A stretch of DNA of 64,000 bases from Pseudonocardia benzenivorans CB1190 (GTDB taxonomy: Bacteria; Actinomycetota; Actinomycetes; Mycobacteriales; Pseudonocardiaceae), in NCBI RefSeq assembly GCF_000196675.2, contig NC_015312.1, positions 806,001 to 870,000 of the forward strand. Direction: 5' to 3'. The stretch's first letter is position 1. Each line of letters opens with the position of its first letter. The position numbers were made by a program, and so were the translations under genes. A model generated the notes under the pieces. The model worked only from the letters and a program-made list of their open reading frames with translations, made no database searches and was not told where the DNA came from. Positions 1 to 8,684 of this stretch are shown piece by piece.

Positions 1-82
1 GGATCGGGCCGGCGCCGACCGTGGGGTTGCGCCCGGCTCCGACGTCCGCGGCGAGCCGCGTGGAGCAGACGAGGCCGTGGCG

Positions 83-418
83 TCAGCAGTGACGCAGGTC
101 GGGGGTGCTGACACTGATCGCGTCGCGGTGCACGAACCCGGTCGAGCCCTGCGGGTCGGGAGTCAGGCTGATCCGGAACCAGTTGTGGTTGCCGTCGACG
201 GTCTGCCCCTCGGTGAAGCAGAGCGCGGTGACCTGCTGCCCGGGCTTGAGGTTGGTGAAGATCGGCGCGGACCGGTTGTCGGCGTGCTGGTAGGCCGTCG
301 CGGGTGCCTTGATGTAGGCGGGATGCCCCGCCTCCGCGGCAGCCGCGGTCCCGGCGAACCCGACGAGGCCTGCCACGGCGACCGCGGCTCCGACGGCCGC
401 GAGAAGACTGGTGCGCAT
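83..418 (-). CDS. Small secreted SH3-like protein
   Basis: A 111-residue protein with a clear Sec signal peptide: charged start, an Ala/Val/Gly-rich core to about residue 24 and an AAAA-EAG cleavage region near residue 28. The mature part is about 80 residues. It contains tyrosine and proline spacing typical of bacterial SH3-like domains, an NWFRISL strand and a GSTGFVH turn. Two cysteines, C67 and the C-terminal C111, could form a disulfide outside the cell. Small secreted SH3-like proteins of this kind are common in actinomycetes; their ligand is usually unknown. It stands alone, with no operon partner. I infer extracytoplasmic location and no specific function. Confidence 0.75.
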   Translation of the reverse strand: MRTSLLAAVGAAVAVAGLVGFAGTAAAAEAGHPAYIKAPATAYQHADNRSAPIFTNLKPGQQVTALCFTEGQTVDGNHNWFRISLTPDPQGSTGFVHRDAISVSTPDLRHC

Positions 419-613
419 TTGGTTGCCCTCCGTTTCGATGGTCGGCGCCGGGATTCCGGCGCAGGACCACCATGTCGCGAACCCGGCGTCCGCGATGTCG
501 GGCGAGCGACGGAGCGCGTGGGGGAGGGCGGCGTCGGTCGATCGGCCGGGCCCCGGGTCCGCCGGTCCGCCGGCGGCACAGGAGCACTGGGCGCTGCGTC
601 GGGGCGACAGCGG

Positions 614-1186
614 TCAGTCGAGCAGGTCGGCGACGGCACGCAGCACGGTCGCCGCGCGTGACCCGGTGCCGCGGTCGGCCGTGCCGTCCGGTGCTGGTTC
701 CGGGGTGCCGCGGGGGGCGAGCAACGGTCGGGACGCCGCCGACGGGGCACTGTCGAGGAACGGCGTCTGCCGCGGGTTGCGTCCGAAAGCCGCGAGGACC
801 TGCTCCTGGAACTGCTGGTTCGTGCCCTGGGCGGTGTCCAGCAGCGGCACGGCGATGCGCGAGTAGTCCCCGCGACCACCGGTCTCGAACGCCAGCTCGC
901 TCTGCAGGCAGGCGCTGAAGGTTATCTCCCGCATCGCCTCCGTGCCCCTGGTCGACCGGCCGGCCGGGGTGGCGCCCGTGCGCTGGCGGAACGCGCGGTG
1001 CGCCGCCTCCAGCGCGGCGTCGGCGAGGATGAACCGCGGCCTGCCTGGTTCCGGCGGTGGCTCGTCGACGTGCCGGAGGTAGGCCCGGCGCGTCGCGGTG
1101 GCCGAGTGGCAGCAGTCCAGGAAGCAGGTCAGGTTCACCTGGTCCGGGAGGTCGGCGAAGAGGGCGCGGAGGAGGTCGACGTGACC
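614..1186 (-). pseudogene. 5'-truncated caspase-like (peptidase C14) gene
   Basis: The recognisable part starts near HVDLLRALFADLP and contains FLDCCHS, the catalytic-cysteine motif of caspase-like p20 domains in bacteria. It continues with RFILADAALEAAHRAF and an ITFSACLQSELAFE block, which is the usual 'do not need a real enzyme list' end of such domains. The N-terminal half, with the catalytic histidine, is missing. The reading frame upstream of about position 1186 becomes low-complexity Arg-rich sequence and merges into an oppositely oriented gene fragment. I therefore call it a truncated relic, although a short protein could still be made. Family assignment rests on the Cys motif. Confidence 0.6.
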
Positions 1187-1203
1187 GCGCGTTCGGGCCG
1201 CAT

Positions 1204-1377
1204 GCCCCGGTACTCGACGAGATCGGCCTTGTCGACGAGCACCTCGCCGTCGCGCACGTGGCAGCCTCCAACTACCCGGTTCCGTCCGACGTCGACCTCG
1301 CCGCACTGCCGAGCCTGAGCATCTGGTGCGACCGGTTCAACGTCTCGTTCGCCGCGGCGGCGCTGACGACCGTCTGA
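1204..1377 (+). pseudogene. C-terminal fragment of a DM13-domain protein
   Basis: About 57 codons ending in a proper stop encode VLDEIGLVDEHL and then SIWCDRFNVSFAAAALTTV. The last part matches the end of DM13 domains, which typically close with a Trp-Cys-x-x-Phe-x-Val-x-Phe pattern. DM13 domains are thought to be redox-related extracytoplasmic modules. Nothing upstream in this frame looks like the start of the domain or a signal peptide. The fragment faces away from the caspase-like relic, and both have lost their 5' parts at the same point. This suggests one deletion. Confidence 0.5.
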
Positions 1378-1741
1378 CCCCCGCCCGGGGCAGCCGGAGC
1401 GGCACCGGTCACGGCACGGATCGCGGCCCCTCGGCCGACGTCGGGCCGGCCGGGTCGACACCGGGTCAGGTCCTGCCGCGTCGTCGTCGACGGGGGTGCC
1501 GCTGCGCCTGCTCACCCTGCTCACCGACGCGGACGCCGGGCCGACGGACCGGCTGCGGGAGCGCGCGTGCACGCTGACCGGTCGGCTCCCCTGAGACCAC
1601 CGCGCACACCGCTCGCCGATCAGCGGCCGAACGCCCGTTGGTTCTTCCCGTACGCGTCGAGGCCCATCGGGGGCCTTTTCCCGGGTCGAACGTCCCTTTC
1701 TGCTGGATCGAGCGGCGGGGCCGGGTCCATACTCACCGGGC
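1378..1741. other. Intergenic stretch, no gene recognised
   Basis: This 364-base stretch between the DM13 fragment and the lipoprotein gene has open frames in several directions, as expected at this GC content. None gives a protein I recognise or a convincing start. The last 60 bases should hold the promoter and leader of the lipoprotein gene. Confidence 0.5.
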
Positions 1742-2398
1742 ATGTCGACCGACTGCAGGAATGTCCGGTGGTTCGGATCGGTACTGCTCGCCGTTGCGGG
1801 TGTGCTTCTTCTCGTCGGTTGCACGAACAGCGAGCGACCCAGCACCTTGCCGCAGACGGCGATGCCGCAGGCCCCGGCGGCGCCGCCCACGGCGAGCCCC
1901 GCCGCGTCGAAGACCTTCGTGGGGACGGCGGGCGGGACCGACGCCTTCGTCGCCGTCGTCGTCGACGGCTCCCGGGCGCTGGCGTACGTCTGTAACGGGG
2001 TCCCCGGCTCGTCGCCGGCGGCGCCGACCATCCAGGCCTGGTTCAACGTCCCGTCCGACGGCACGACGGTCGACGCGAGCCAGCCGGCCGGTCAGCTCCA
2101 GCTCGAGCTGACCGACTCGACGATGACCGGCACGCTCACCCTCGCCGACGGCCGGGCCGCGCCGGTGACCGGTAGCGCGGTGACGGGGGACGCCGGGCTC
2201 TACCGGGCCGCGGGCGGCGGAGCGGTGGCCGGCTGGATCCTTGCCACCGATGCCGACCAGCGGGGCGGACTGAGTCTCGACGGCGGCGGCACGCTGGGAG
2301 TTCCGACTCTCGACGTGACCCAGACGACGATCAATTTCCGGAACCTGTCCAACGTGCGGATCGCAAAGGTGGGAATCACTCCGATACCGATCCCGTGA
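1742..2398 (+). CDS. Putative secreted lipoprotein
   Basis: A 218-residue protein with an N-terminal hydrophobic segment followed by LLVGC, a type II signal-peptidase lipobox with the acylated Cys at residue 27. A Pro/Ala-rich linker (about residues 33-55) leads to a compact domain rich in beta-strand patterns and Gly/Asp turns. It contains the repeated theme LELTDSTMTGTLTLADG. The protein would sit on the outer face of the cytoplasmic membrane. No enzyme motif is visible and I do not recognise the family. It is a single gene with its own upstream region. Confidence 0.7.
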   Translation: MSTDCRNVRWFGSVLLAVAGVLLLVGCTNSERPSTLPQTAMPQAPAAPPTASPAASKTFVGTAGGTDAFVAVVVDGSRALAYVCNGVPGSSPAAPTIQAWFNVPSDGTTVDASQPAGQLQLELTDSTMTGTLTLADGRAAPVTGSAVTGDAGLYRAAGGGAVAGWILATDADQRGGLSLDGGGTLGVPTLDVTQTTINFRNLSNVRIAKVGITPIPIP

Positions 2399-2600
2399 CG
2401 GCGGCGGGTGATCGCGTCCGTGGTCGCGCGACTCCGTTCCATGGCGCCGGAGTGGTGTCCGTCGGTCGGCGCGGCGACGTCGCGCGCACCGCTCGCGGGC
2501 GCACCGAAGGGCGCGGGAGCCCGCTCTGTCCGGGTGCTGTCGCACGAGCCCGGCGTCGCCCTCGGGCGTGCAGCCGGGTCCCCGGACGCAAAGACTTACG

Positions 2601-2622
2601 CAGTTGCTAATGTCTGCAACTG
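2601..2622. promoter_or_regulatory. Inverted-repeat operator before the ArsR gene
   Basis: CAGTTGC and GCAACTG form a perfect 7-bp dyad around TAATGTCT. It ends 43 bases before the ArsR-family start codon. A TAATGT element inside the spacer could be the -10 hexamer, so a bound repressor would block transcription. ArsR-family regulators of this size normally bind such dyads in their own promoter, so autoregulation of the downstream operon is the simple reading. Confidence 0.6.
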
Positions 2623-2665
2623 ATGAGCGCGTGTGAAGATGGGACGCCGAAGGGGGTGGGCGTTG

Positions 2666-2992
2666 ATGAGCACGCCGCTGTATCAGGCGAAGGCGGAGTT
2701 CTTCAAGACGCTCGGCCACCCGGTGCGGATCCGGGTGCTGGAGCTGTTGAGCGTGCGCGAGCACGCCGTGTCGGAGCTGCTGGCCGAGATCGCCGTCGAG
2801 CCGGCGAACCTCTCGCAGCAGCTCGCCGTGCTACGCCGGGCAGGTCTGGTCCGCACGCGCAAGGAGGGCTCGTCGGTGTTCTACTCGCTGACGGGTCCGG
2901 AGGTGTCGGAGCTGCTCGCCGTCGCGCGGGCGATCCTGTCCGGTGTCCTGTCGGGGCAGGCGGAGCTGCTCGAGGAGCTGCGGCTGGCCTGA
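2666..2992 (+). CDS. ArsR-family regulator, Rv0081-like
   Basis: A 108-residue winged-helix protein. LGHPVRIRVLELL begins the DNA-binding domain and NLSQQLAVLRRAGLV is the recognition-helix region. It lacks an obvious arsenic-type Cys metal site. The ATG at 2666 is preferred over the ATG at 2633 because it begins the family-like MSTPLYQAKAEFFKTL. It is the first gene of an operon whose next six genes have the order of M. tuberculosis Rv0082-Rv0087, making it the positional counterpart of Rv0081, a hypoxia-linked regulator there. It probably represses this operon through the dyad at 2601-2622. Confidence 0.85.
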   Translation: MSTPLYQAKAEFFKTLGHPVRIRVLELLSVREHAVSELLAEIAVEPANLSQQLAVLRRAGLVRTRKEGSSVFYSLTGPEVSELLAVARAILSGVLSGQAELLEELRLA

Positions 2993-3017
2993 TCCCCGCC
3001 CGGGCCGGGGTGGTCCG

Positions 3018-3503
3018 GTGCTGAGCCTGTGGCGGGCGATCCGCCGGCTCGGGCGGGCCGCCGAGCCCGCACCCGCACCTCCCGTGCCCGCGGGTCCCGC
3101 GGTGGCCGCCGAGCTGGCCGGCTCGGTGCAGGTCCGCCACGTCGACGCGGGGTCGTGCAACGGCTGTGAGCTGGAGATCGGCGCGGCGTTCGGGCCGGTG
3201 TACGACGCGGAGCGGTACGGCGCGCGGCTGGTCGCCTCGCCCCGGCACGCCGACGCGCTGGTCGTCACCGGCGCGGTGACCCGGAACATGGTCGAACCGC
3301 TGCGCCGCACCTATGAGGCGGTCGGCGAGCCGAAGGTCGTCGTCGCGGTGGGCGACTGCGCGCGCAACTGCGGGGTCTTCGCCGAGGCGTACGGCGTCGT
3401 CGGCGCGGTCGCCGATGTCGTCCCGGTCGATCTGGAGGTCGTCGGCTGTCCGCCTCGCCCGGAGACGATCGTGGCCGCGCTACGGCTGTGCACCGGCCGG
3501 TGA
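3018..3503 (+). CDS. NuoB/hydrogenase small-subunit-like iron-sulfur protein (Rv0082-like)
   Basis: A 161-residue protein of the complex I 20-kDa (NuoB) and group 4 hydrogenase small-subunit family. The cluster ligands are all present: GSCNGCE supplies CxxC, GDCARNCG the third Cys and GCPPRPE the fourth. They should hold the [4Fe-4S] cluster next to the large-subunit active site. The GTG at 3018 is chosen because it starts 25 bases after the ArsR stop and gives the expected N-terminus; frames further upstream are Arg-rich shadow sequence. It lies 13 bases before the next membrane subunit gene and probably faces the cytoplasm as part of that complex. Confidence 0.85.
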   Translation: MLSLWRAIRRLGRAAEPAPAPPVPAGPAVAAELAGSVQVRHVDAGSCNGCELEIGAAFGPVYDAERYGARLVASPRHADALVVTGAVTRNMVEPLRRTYEAVGEPKVVVAVGDCARNCGVFAEAYGVVGAVADVVPVDLEVVGCPPRPETIVAALRLCTGR

Positions 3504-3516
3504 GCACGGTGGCCCG

Positions 3517-5532
3517 ATGAACGCGGTGGGCTGGGGACTGGTGTCGGCGGTCGTCGTCGCACTGGCCGCGACGGTGGCGGCCCTGGCGGTTCCGCGCCGC
3601 CACCGGCCGGCCGTGACCGGCGTCGGTGTGGTCGCGGCAGGGCTGCTCGGGACGGTCGCGGGCGTGGTCGCGACGACCGGCACGACCTGGTCGGTCGCGC
3701 GCCCCGATCTGCTTCCGCTGATCGGTCTGGAGCTCGACGTCGATTCGTTGTCGGGGGTGTTCCTCGCTGTCGGTGGCGTCGTGGCGATTGCCGCCGGGAC
3801 ATATGCGATCGGGGCCGCGCGGCACGGTCTCGACGGGCCCGGCGTGCAGGCTGCGCTGCCCGCGTTCGTCGCGTCGTTGCTGCTGGTCCCGGCCGCGGGC
3901 AGCGTCGGCACGCTGCTGTACTGCTGGGAGCTGATGGCGCTGACGTCGCTCGTGCTCGTGGTGGCCGAGCACCGGGAGCGCCCCGCGGTGGCGTCGGCGG
4001 GGCTCTGGTACGCCGTCATGACGCACGCGGGGTTCGTGGCGATCATGGTCGGGTTGCTGGTCGCGGCCGGCGCGGCCGGCGACGGCTCGTTCGCCGCGAT
4101 CCGGGCGGCCGCGAGCGGGTTGTCGCCCGCGGCGGCGAGTCCGGCGTTCCTGGCCTGCCTGGCCGGGTTCGGCTCGAAGGCCGGCATGGTGCCGCTGCAC
4201 CCGTGGCTGCCGCGAGCCCATCCCGAGGCACCGAGCCATGTGTCGGCGCTGATGTCGGCGGCGATGGTCAACCTCGGCGTCTACGGGATCGTCCGGGTCG
4301 GGGTCGACCTGCTCGGGGGAGGCCCGTCGTGGTGGTGGGTGACGGTGCTCGTGCTCGGCGCGGTCTCGGCGGTGTACGGCATCCTGCAGGCCGCGGTCGG
4401 CAGCGACCTCAAGCGGCTGCTCGGTTACTCGACGACCGAGAACATGGGCCTCGTCCTGGTCGGCGTCGGTGCGTGCGGGATGTTCGCCGCCGCCGGGAGC
4501 CGCGCGCTCGCCGGCCTGGCGCTGACCGCGGCGCTGCTGCACGTCATGACGCACGCGGCGTTCAAGACGGTGCTGTTCCTGTCCGCCGGATCGGTCCTGC
4601 ACGCGACCGGCACGCGCGATCTCGACGCGCTCGGCGGGCTGCGCAGCCGGATGCCGGTGACGACGGCGGCGTTCGGCGTCGGCGCGCTGGCGGCGTCGGC
4701 ACTGCCGCCAGGCGCGGCGTTCGTCAGCGAGTGGCTGCTGCTGCAGGCCCTGATCCACGGGCTCCCCGCGCCCGGCGTGGTGCCCGCGGTGGTGCTGCCG
4801 CTCGGGGTCGCGGCGATCGCGCTGACCGCCGGGCTCGCCGTCGCGACCTTCGTGAAGGCCTTCGGAATCGGGTTCCTCGGCAGGCCGCGTGGCGCCGGTG
4901 CGGCAGCCGCGGCCGAGAGCGGCCCGGCGGCGCTGACCGCGATGGTGCTGGCGGGCCTGGCCTGTGTCGCCGCGGCGGTCTGCCCGACCCTCGTGCTCCC
5001 GACGTTGGCCGAGGTCGCAGGGGGTGTCGTGCACGCCGTGCCGGCGGTGAGCGGAACGGTCGCGATCGAGCTCGTCGGGGTGAGCGGTGTGTTGTCGCCG
5101 GTGCTGCTGGTCGTGACGCTGATCGCCGCCGCGGCGGCGGTCGTGGGTGCGCTCCGGCTGCTGGCTCGTCGCCGGGACCGCAGGCGGGCGCGGCTGTGGG
5201 ACTGCGGGGCAGGGCCGCTCTCGGCGCGCATGGAGTACACGGCGACGTCGTTCGCCGAGCCGCTGCAGCGCGTGTTCGACGACGTGCTGGCCCCGGAGCA
5301 GGACGTCGACGTCAGCCACCACGAGGAGTCGCGCTACCTGGTCGCCGCGGTGTCCTACCGGCGCGAGCTGCCCGACCGGGTCGAACGTCGGCTCTACACC
5401 CCGCTCCTGGACGCGGCCACGGCGTGGGGGCGGGCCGGGCGCGGCCTGGCGACCGGGAGCGTGCACCGCTACCTCGGCTACGGGTTCGTCACCCTGTGCG
5501 GCCTGCTCGCGTGGCTCGTGGTGACCCGGTGA
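3517..5532 (+). CDS. Large proton-pump-like membrane subunit (HyfB/Rv0083-like)
   Basis: A 671-residue polytopic membrane protein of the Mrp/NuoL family used in formate hydrogenlyase-like complexes. KAGMVPLHPWLPRAHPEAP is the signature loop of these antiporter-like subunits and carries the conserved Lys. Later TENMGLV and HAAFKTVLFLSAG match other conserved channel residues. The C-terminal 130 residues form a soluble tail after the last membrane spans, with CGAGPLSARMEYTATSFAEP, as in HyfB and Rv0083. The ATG at 3517 is used. The gene ends in a GTGA overlap with hycD, so translation is coupled. Its expected job is proton or ion movement driven by the redox arm. Confidence 0.85.
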   Translation: MNAVGWGLVSAVVVALAATVAALAVPRRHRPAVTGVGVVAAGLLGTVAGVVATTGTTWSVARPDLLPLIGLELDVDSLSGVFLAVGGVVAIAAGTYAIGAARHGLDGPGVQAALPAFVASLLLVPAAGSVGTLLYCWELMALTSLVLVVAEHRERPAVASAGLWYAVMTHAGFVAIMVGLLVAAGAAGDGSFAAIRAAASGLSPAAASPAFLACLAGFGSKAGMVPLHPWLPRAHPEAPSHVSALMSAAMVNLGVYGIVRVGVDLLGGGPSWWWVTVLVLGAVSAVYGILQAAVGSDLKRLLGYSTTENMGLVLVGVGACGMFAAAGSRALAGLALTAALLHVMTHAAFKTVLFLSAGSVLHATGTRDLDALGGLRSRMPVTTAAFGVGALAASALPPGAAFVSEWLLLQALIHGLPAPGVVPAVVLPLGVAAIALTAGLAVATFVKAFGIGFLGRPRGAGAAAAAESGPAALTAMVLAGLACVAAAVCPTLVLPTLAEVAGGVVHAVPAVSGTVAIELVGVSGVLSPVLLVVTLIAAAAAVVGALRLLARRRDRRRARLWDCGAGPLSARMEYTATSFAEPLQRVFDDVLAPEQDVDVSHHEESRYLVAAVSYRRELPDRVERRLYTPLLDAATAWGRAGRGLATGSVHRYLGYGFVTLCGLLAWLVVTR

Positions 5533-6476
5533 GCGCCCTCGGGGTCGCCGGTGGCGTGCTGCAGGCGGTGGTGATCGTCGGCGGTGCGCCGCTGCTGCTG
5601 GGTCTGATGCGCCAGGTCCGGGCGCGGCTGGAGGGCCGCGCCGGGCCGGGCGTCGGCCAACCCTGGCGTGACCTGCGGAAACTGGTGCGCAAGCAGTCCA
5701 TCTCGCCGCGTGGCACGACGGAGGTCTTCCGGGTCGCGCCGGTGCTGCTGGTGGCCATGACGCTGGTCGTCGCGGTCGTGGCCCCACTGGTCACCACCGC
5801 GTCCGCGGTGCCGCCCGTCGCGGACCTGTTCGTCGTCGTCGCGCTGCTCGCCCACGCCACGGTCGTGATCGCGCTCGCCGGGCTGGACAGCGGGACCGCG
5901 TTCGGCGGGATGGGCGCGAGCCGGGAGGTGACCGTCCTCGCGCTCGTCGAGCCGACCGCCCTCGTCGCGATCTTCGCGCTGTCCGTCCCCACGGGGTCGA
6001 CCAGCCTGCCGACGATCGTCGGCACCGCCCTCGACGACCCGCAGCGGCTCATCTCACCGGCGAGCCTGCTCGCGGCGGTCGCGCTGGCGGCCGTGATCGT
6101 CGCCGAGACCGGACGGCTGCCGGTGGACAACCCGTCGACGCACCTCGAGCTGACGATGATCCACGAGGCGATGGTCCTGGAGTACGCGGGCCCGGACCTC
6201 GCGCTCGTCGAGCTGGGCTCGGCGATGCGGCTGTCGGTCTATCTCGGCCTGTTCACCTCGCTGTTCGTGCCCTGGGGGATCGCCACCACCGCGACCCCGC
6301 TCGCGCTGGCCCTCGGTGTCGTCGCGCTGGTCGTCAAGGTCGGGGTCGTGGGCGCCGGGCTGGCCGCGCTCGAGGTGTTCCTGGCCAAGCTGCGGCTGTT
6401 CCGGGTGCCGGAGCTGCTGGCCGGGTCGTTCCTGCTGGCCCTGCTCGCCGTCACCACCGCCTACGTCCTCGGCTGA
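5529..6476 (+). CDS. hycD: Membrane anchor subunit, NuoH/HycD family
   Basis: A 315-residue multi-span membrane protein of the NuoH (complex I subunit 1)/HycD family, and the counterpart of Rv0084. ETGRLPVDNPSTHLELTMI is the typical cytoplasmic loop with conserved acidic residues and Arg that links the membrane arm to the iron-sulfur and large subunits. The GTG start at 5529 overlaps the preceding stop by four bases. Its length matches the family (about 310-320). It should anchor the soluble NuoB-like and HycE-like subunits to the membrane. Symbol used by analogy with the mycobacterial operon. Confidence 0.85.
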   Translation: MSALGVAGGVLQAVVIVGGAPLLLGLMRQVRARLEGRAGPGVGQPWRDLRKLVRKQSISPRGTTEVFRVAPVLLVAMTLVVAVVAPLVTTASAVPPVADLFVVVALLAHATVVIALAGLDSGTAFGGMGASREVTVLALVEPTALVAIFALSVPTGSTSLPTIVGTALDDPQRLISPASLLAAVALAAVIVAETGRLPVDNPSTHLELTMIHEAMVLEYAGPDLALVELGSAMRLSVYLGLFTSLFVPWGIATTATPLALALGVVALVVKVGVVGAGLAALEVFLAKLRLFRVPELLAGSFLLALLAVTTAYVLG

Positions 6477-6507
6477 CCGGACCGACGCCAGTGGAGGACA
6501 CACCGGA

Positions 6508-7185
6508 ATGGAGCCCGTCGTCATGAGCCCACCCGCCGCAGCGCTGCTCGACGTCGCGGCCGGCGCGCTGCTGCTCACCGCCGTGCTGGTGGTCTGGCGG
6601 CGCGACCTGCCGACGATCCTGCGGATCTTCACCGCGCACGGGCTGGCGCTCGGTGCCCTGGTCGGTGTGCTGGCCTGGGCGCAGCGCTCGGTGGAGCTGG
6701 GGCTCGTCACGATCGGGGTCCTCGCGGTGCGCGGGGGGCTGCTGCCGTGGCTGCTGCGCCGCGCGCTCGCCGGGGCGGGACCGGCCCGGCGCGAGGTCCG
6801 GCCGGTGGTCAACGTCACCGCGTCGCTGCTGGCCGTCGCGGCGCTCGTGCTGCTGGCGTTCTCCGTCTCGGTCCCGCTCGTCGAGCTCGGGGAGTCGCCC
6901 GCCACGCGGGCGGTCCCGGTGGCCGTCGCGGTGGTCCTGATCGGGCTGCTCGTCCTCGTCACCCGCCGGCACACGATCTCCCAGCTCGTCGGGTTCCTCC
7001 TGGTGGACAACGGGATCACGGCCGCCGGGTTCCTCACCACGTCGGGCATCGGGCTCGTCGTCGAGGTCGGGGTTGCGCTGGACGTGCTGCTGGCGGTGCT
7101 CGTGCTGCAGGTGCTCGCCGGGCGGATCCGCGACACCTTCGGCGATGTCGACCTCGGCGAGCTGCGGGAGCTGCGGGACCGATGA
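6508..7185 (+). CDS. hycP: Small membrane subunit, HyfE/HycP-like
   Basis: A 225-residue hydrophobic protein with about seven predicted membrane spans and a short charged tail (IRDTFGDVDLGELRELRDR). It matches the place and size of Rv0085 (HycP) and HyfE, which resemble NuoK. LVTRRHTISQLVGFLLVDNG is the conserved part with charged residues inside the membrane. The ATG at 6508 is chosen; a second ATG at 6523 would remove five residues. The gene sits 31 bases after hycD and overlaps the next gene by ATGA. Confidence 0.8.
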   Translation: MEPVVMSPPAAALLDVAAGALLLTAVLVVWRRDLPTILRIFTAHGLALGALVGVLAWAQRSVELGLVTIGVLAVRGGLLPWLLRRALAGAGPARREVRPVVNVTASLLAVAALVLLAFSVSVPLVELGESPATRAVPVAVAVVLIGLLVLVTRRHTISQLVGFLLVDNGITAAGFLTTSGIGLVVEVGVALDVLLAVLVLQVLAGRIRDTFGDVDLGELRELRDR

Positions 7186-8684
7186 CGACACCCACGCTCG
7201 CCGCGCTCGCGATCGCGCCGATCGCGGTCCCGGCGCTGACCGCGGCCGGCTGCGCCGTCGCCGGCCGCCGCACGGCCGCTGCCGCGGGCATCGGCTGCGC
7301 GGCCGCCGTGCTGGCGGTCGCAGCCGGCCTCGGGGCGCATGTCGTCGCCGGCGGTCCCGTCGAGGTCGCCGGGCTGCGCGTCGACGCGCTCAGTGCGTTC
7401 ATGCTGGTCGTGATCGGCGCGGTGGCGATGGTCGCCGCCATCGCGGCGCCCGCCCACGTCGCCGCGGAGGTCGACGCCGGCCGGCTCGCGCCGAGCACGG
7501 CCCGGCGCCAGGGCGTGCTCGTGCACGCGTTCCTGGCCGCGATGGCGATCGCCGTGCTGGCCGCGGACCTCGGCGTGCTGTGGGTCGCGGTCGAGGCGAC
7601 CACGATCGTCACGGCCTTCCTCGTCGGCCAGGGCCGCACCCGGGGGGCGGTGGAGGCGGCCTGGAAGTACGTCGTCATCTGCTCGACGGGCATCGCGCTG
7701 GCCCTGCTGGGACTCGTGCTGCTCAACCACGCGGCCGCGCACGCGCCCCCCGGGACCGGCGGGCACGGGCTGGACTGGGCCGGCCTCGTCACCGCGGCCC
7801 CCGGCCTCGACCCCGGCGTCACCCGGATCGCGGTCGTCCTGCTCGTGCTCGGCTTCGGGGCGAAGGCCGGGCTCGCGCCGCTGCACGCCTGGCTGCCCGA
7901 CGCGCACAGCCAGGCGCCCGCCCCGGTGTCGGCGCTCATGTCCGGCGTCCTGCTGGCCGTGTCGTTCTCCGCGATCCTGCGGGTCAAGGTGATCGCCGAC
8001 GCCGCGCTCGGCCCCGGGTTCGTCCGGGCCCTGCTGCTCGGCGCCGCGCTCGTCTCGCTCGCCGTCGCGGCCTCGCTGCTGCTGGCCCAGCGCGACTACA
8101 AGCGGATGCTCGCCTACTCCAGCATCGAGCACATGGGCCTGCTGGCCCTCGGCGCCGGCATCGGCGGGGCGGCCGCGACCGCGGCGGTGCTGCTGCACGT
8201 GCTCGGCCACGGGCTGGTCAAGAGCGTCGCGTTCGTCGGCGCCGGCCGGATCGCGCAGCTCACCGGGACCAGCCGGATCGACCGCGTCCGCGGGCTCGTC
8301 GCGACCCAGCCCGGCCTGGCGGCAGCAACGGGCCTCGCGGTCCTGGCCCTGCTCGGGCTGCCCCCGTTCAGCCTGTTCGCCAGCGAGTTCGCGATAGTGC
8401 GGGCCGGCCTGGCCGGCGACGGTCCCGCCGCCGGCTGGGCGGTCGTCGTCGCGCTCGGGCTCGTCGTCGTGATCGGTGCGGCGATGCTGCGGCACACCGG
8501 ACGGATGCTGCTGGGCCCCGCACCGGACGGCCCCGGGGCGGCGGCCGCGCCCCGGCGGCTGCCGCGGTCGACCGCCGTCGCCATGGCCGCCGGCCTCCTC
8601 GCCGCCGCCGTGCTCGGCGTGACCGCGGGCCCGCTCGCCGAACTGATCACCCACGCCGCGCGCACCCTCACCGGAGCACCATGA
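7182..8684 (+). CDS. hycQ: Mrp/NuoN-like membrane subunit (HyfF/HycQ-like)
   Basis: A 500-residue polytopic protein and the second antiporter-like subunit of the complex, matching Rv0086. It carries KAGLAPLHAWLPDAHSQAP, SSIEHMGLLALG and GHGLVKSVAFVGAG, the three conserved channel blocks of this family with their Lys and Glu/His residues. It begins in an ATGA overlap with hycP and ends in an ATGA overlap with hycE, so the four genes from the large membrane subunit onward are almost continuous. Its probable role is ion translocation coupled to the soluble redox arm. Confidence 0.85.
   Translation: MTTPTLAALAIAPIAVPALTAAGCAVAGRRTAAAAGIGCAAAVLAVAAGLGAHVVAGGPVEVAGLRVDALSAFMLVVIGAVAMVAAIAAPAHVAAEVDAGRLAPSTARRQGVLVHAFLAAMAIAVLAADLGVLWVAVEATTIVTAFLVGQGRTRGAVEAAWKYVVICSTGIALALLGLVLLNHAAAHAPPGTGGHGLDWAGLVTAAPGLDPGVTRIAVVLLVLGFGAKAGLAPLHAWLPDAHSQAPAPVSALMSGVLLAVSFSAILRVKVIADAALGPGFVRALLLGAALVSLAVAASLLLAQRDYKRMLAYSSIEHMGLLALGAGIGGAAATAAVLLHVLGHGLVKSVAFVGAGRIAQLTGTSRIDRVRGLVATQPGLAAATGLAVLALLGLPPFSLFASEFAIVRAGLAGDGPAAGWAVVVALGLVVVIGAAMLRHTGRMLLGPAPDGPGAAAAPRRLPRSTAVAMAAGLLAAAVLGVTAGPLAELITHAARTLTGAP

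Noticed and set aside
1378..1741. Regulatory RNA or extra gene before the lipoprotein
   Set aside because: No conserved riboswitch element, strong hairpin or recognisable protein was seen.
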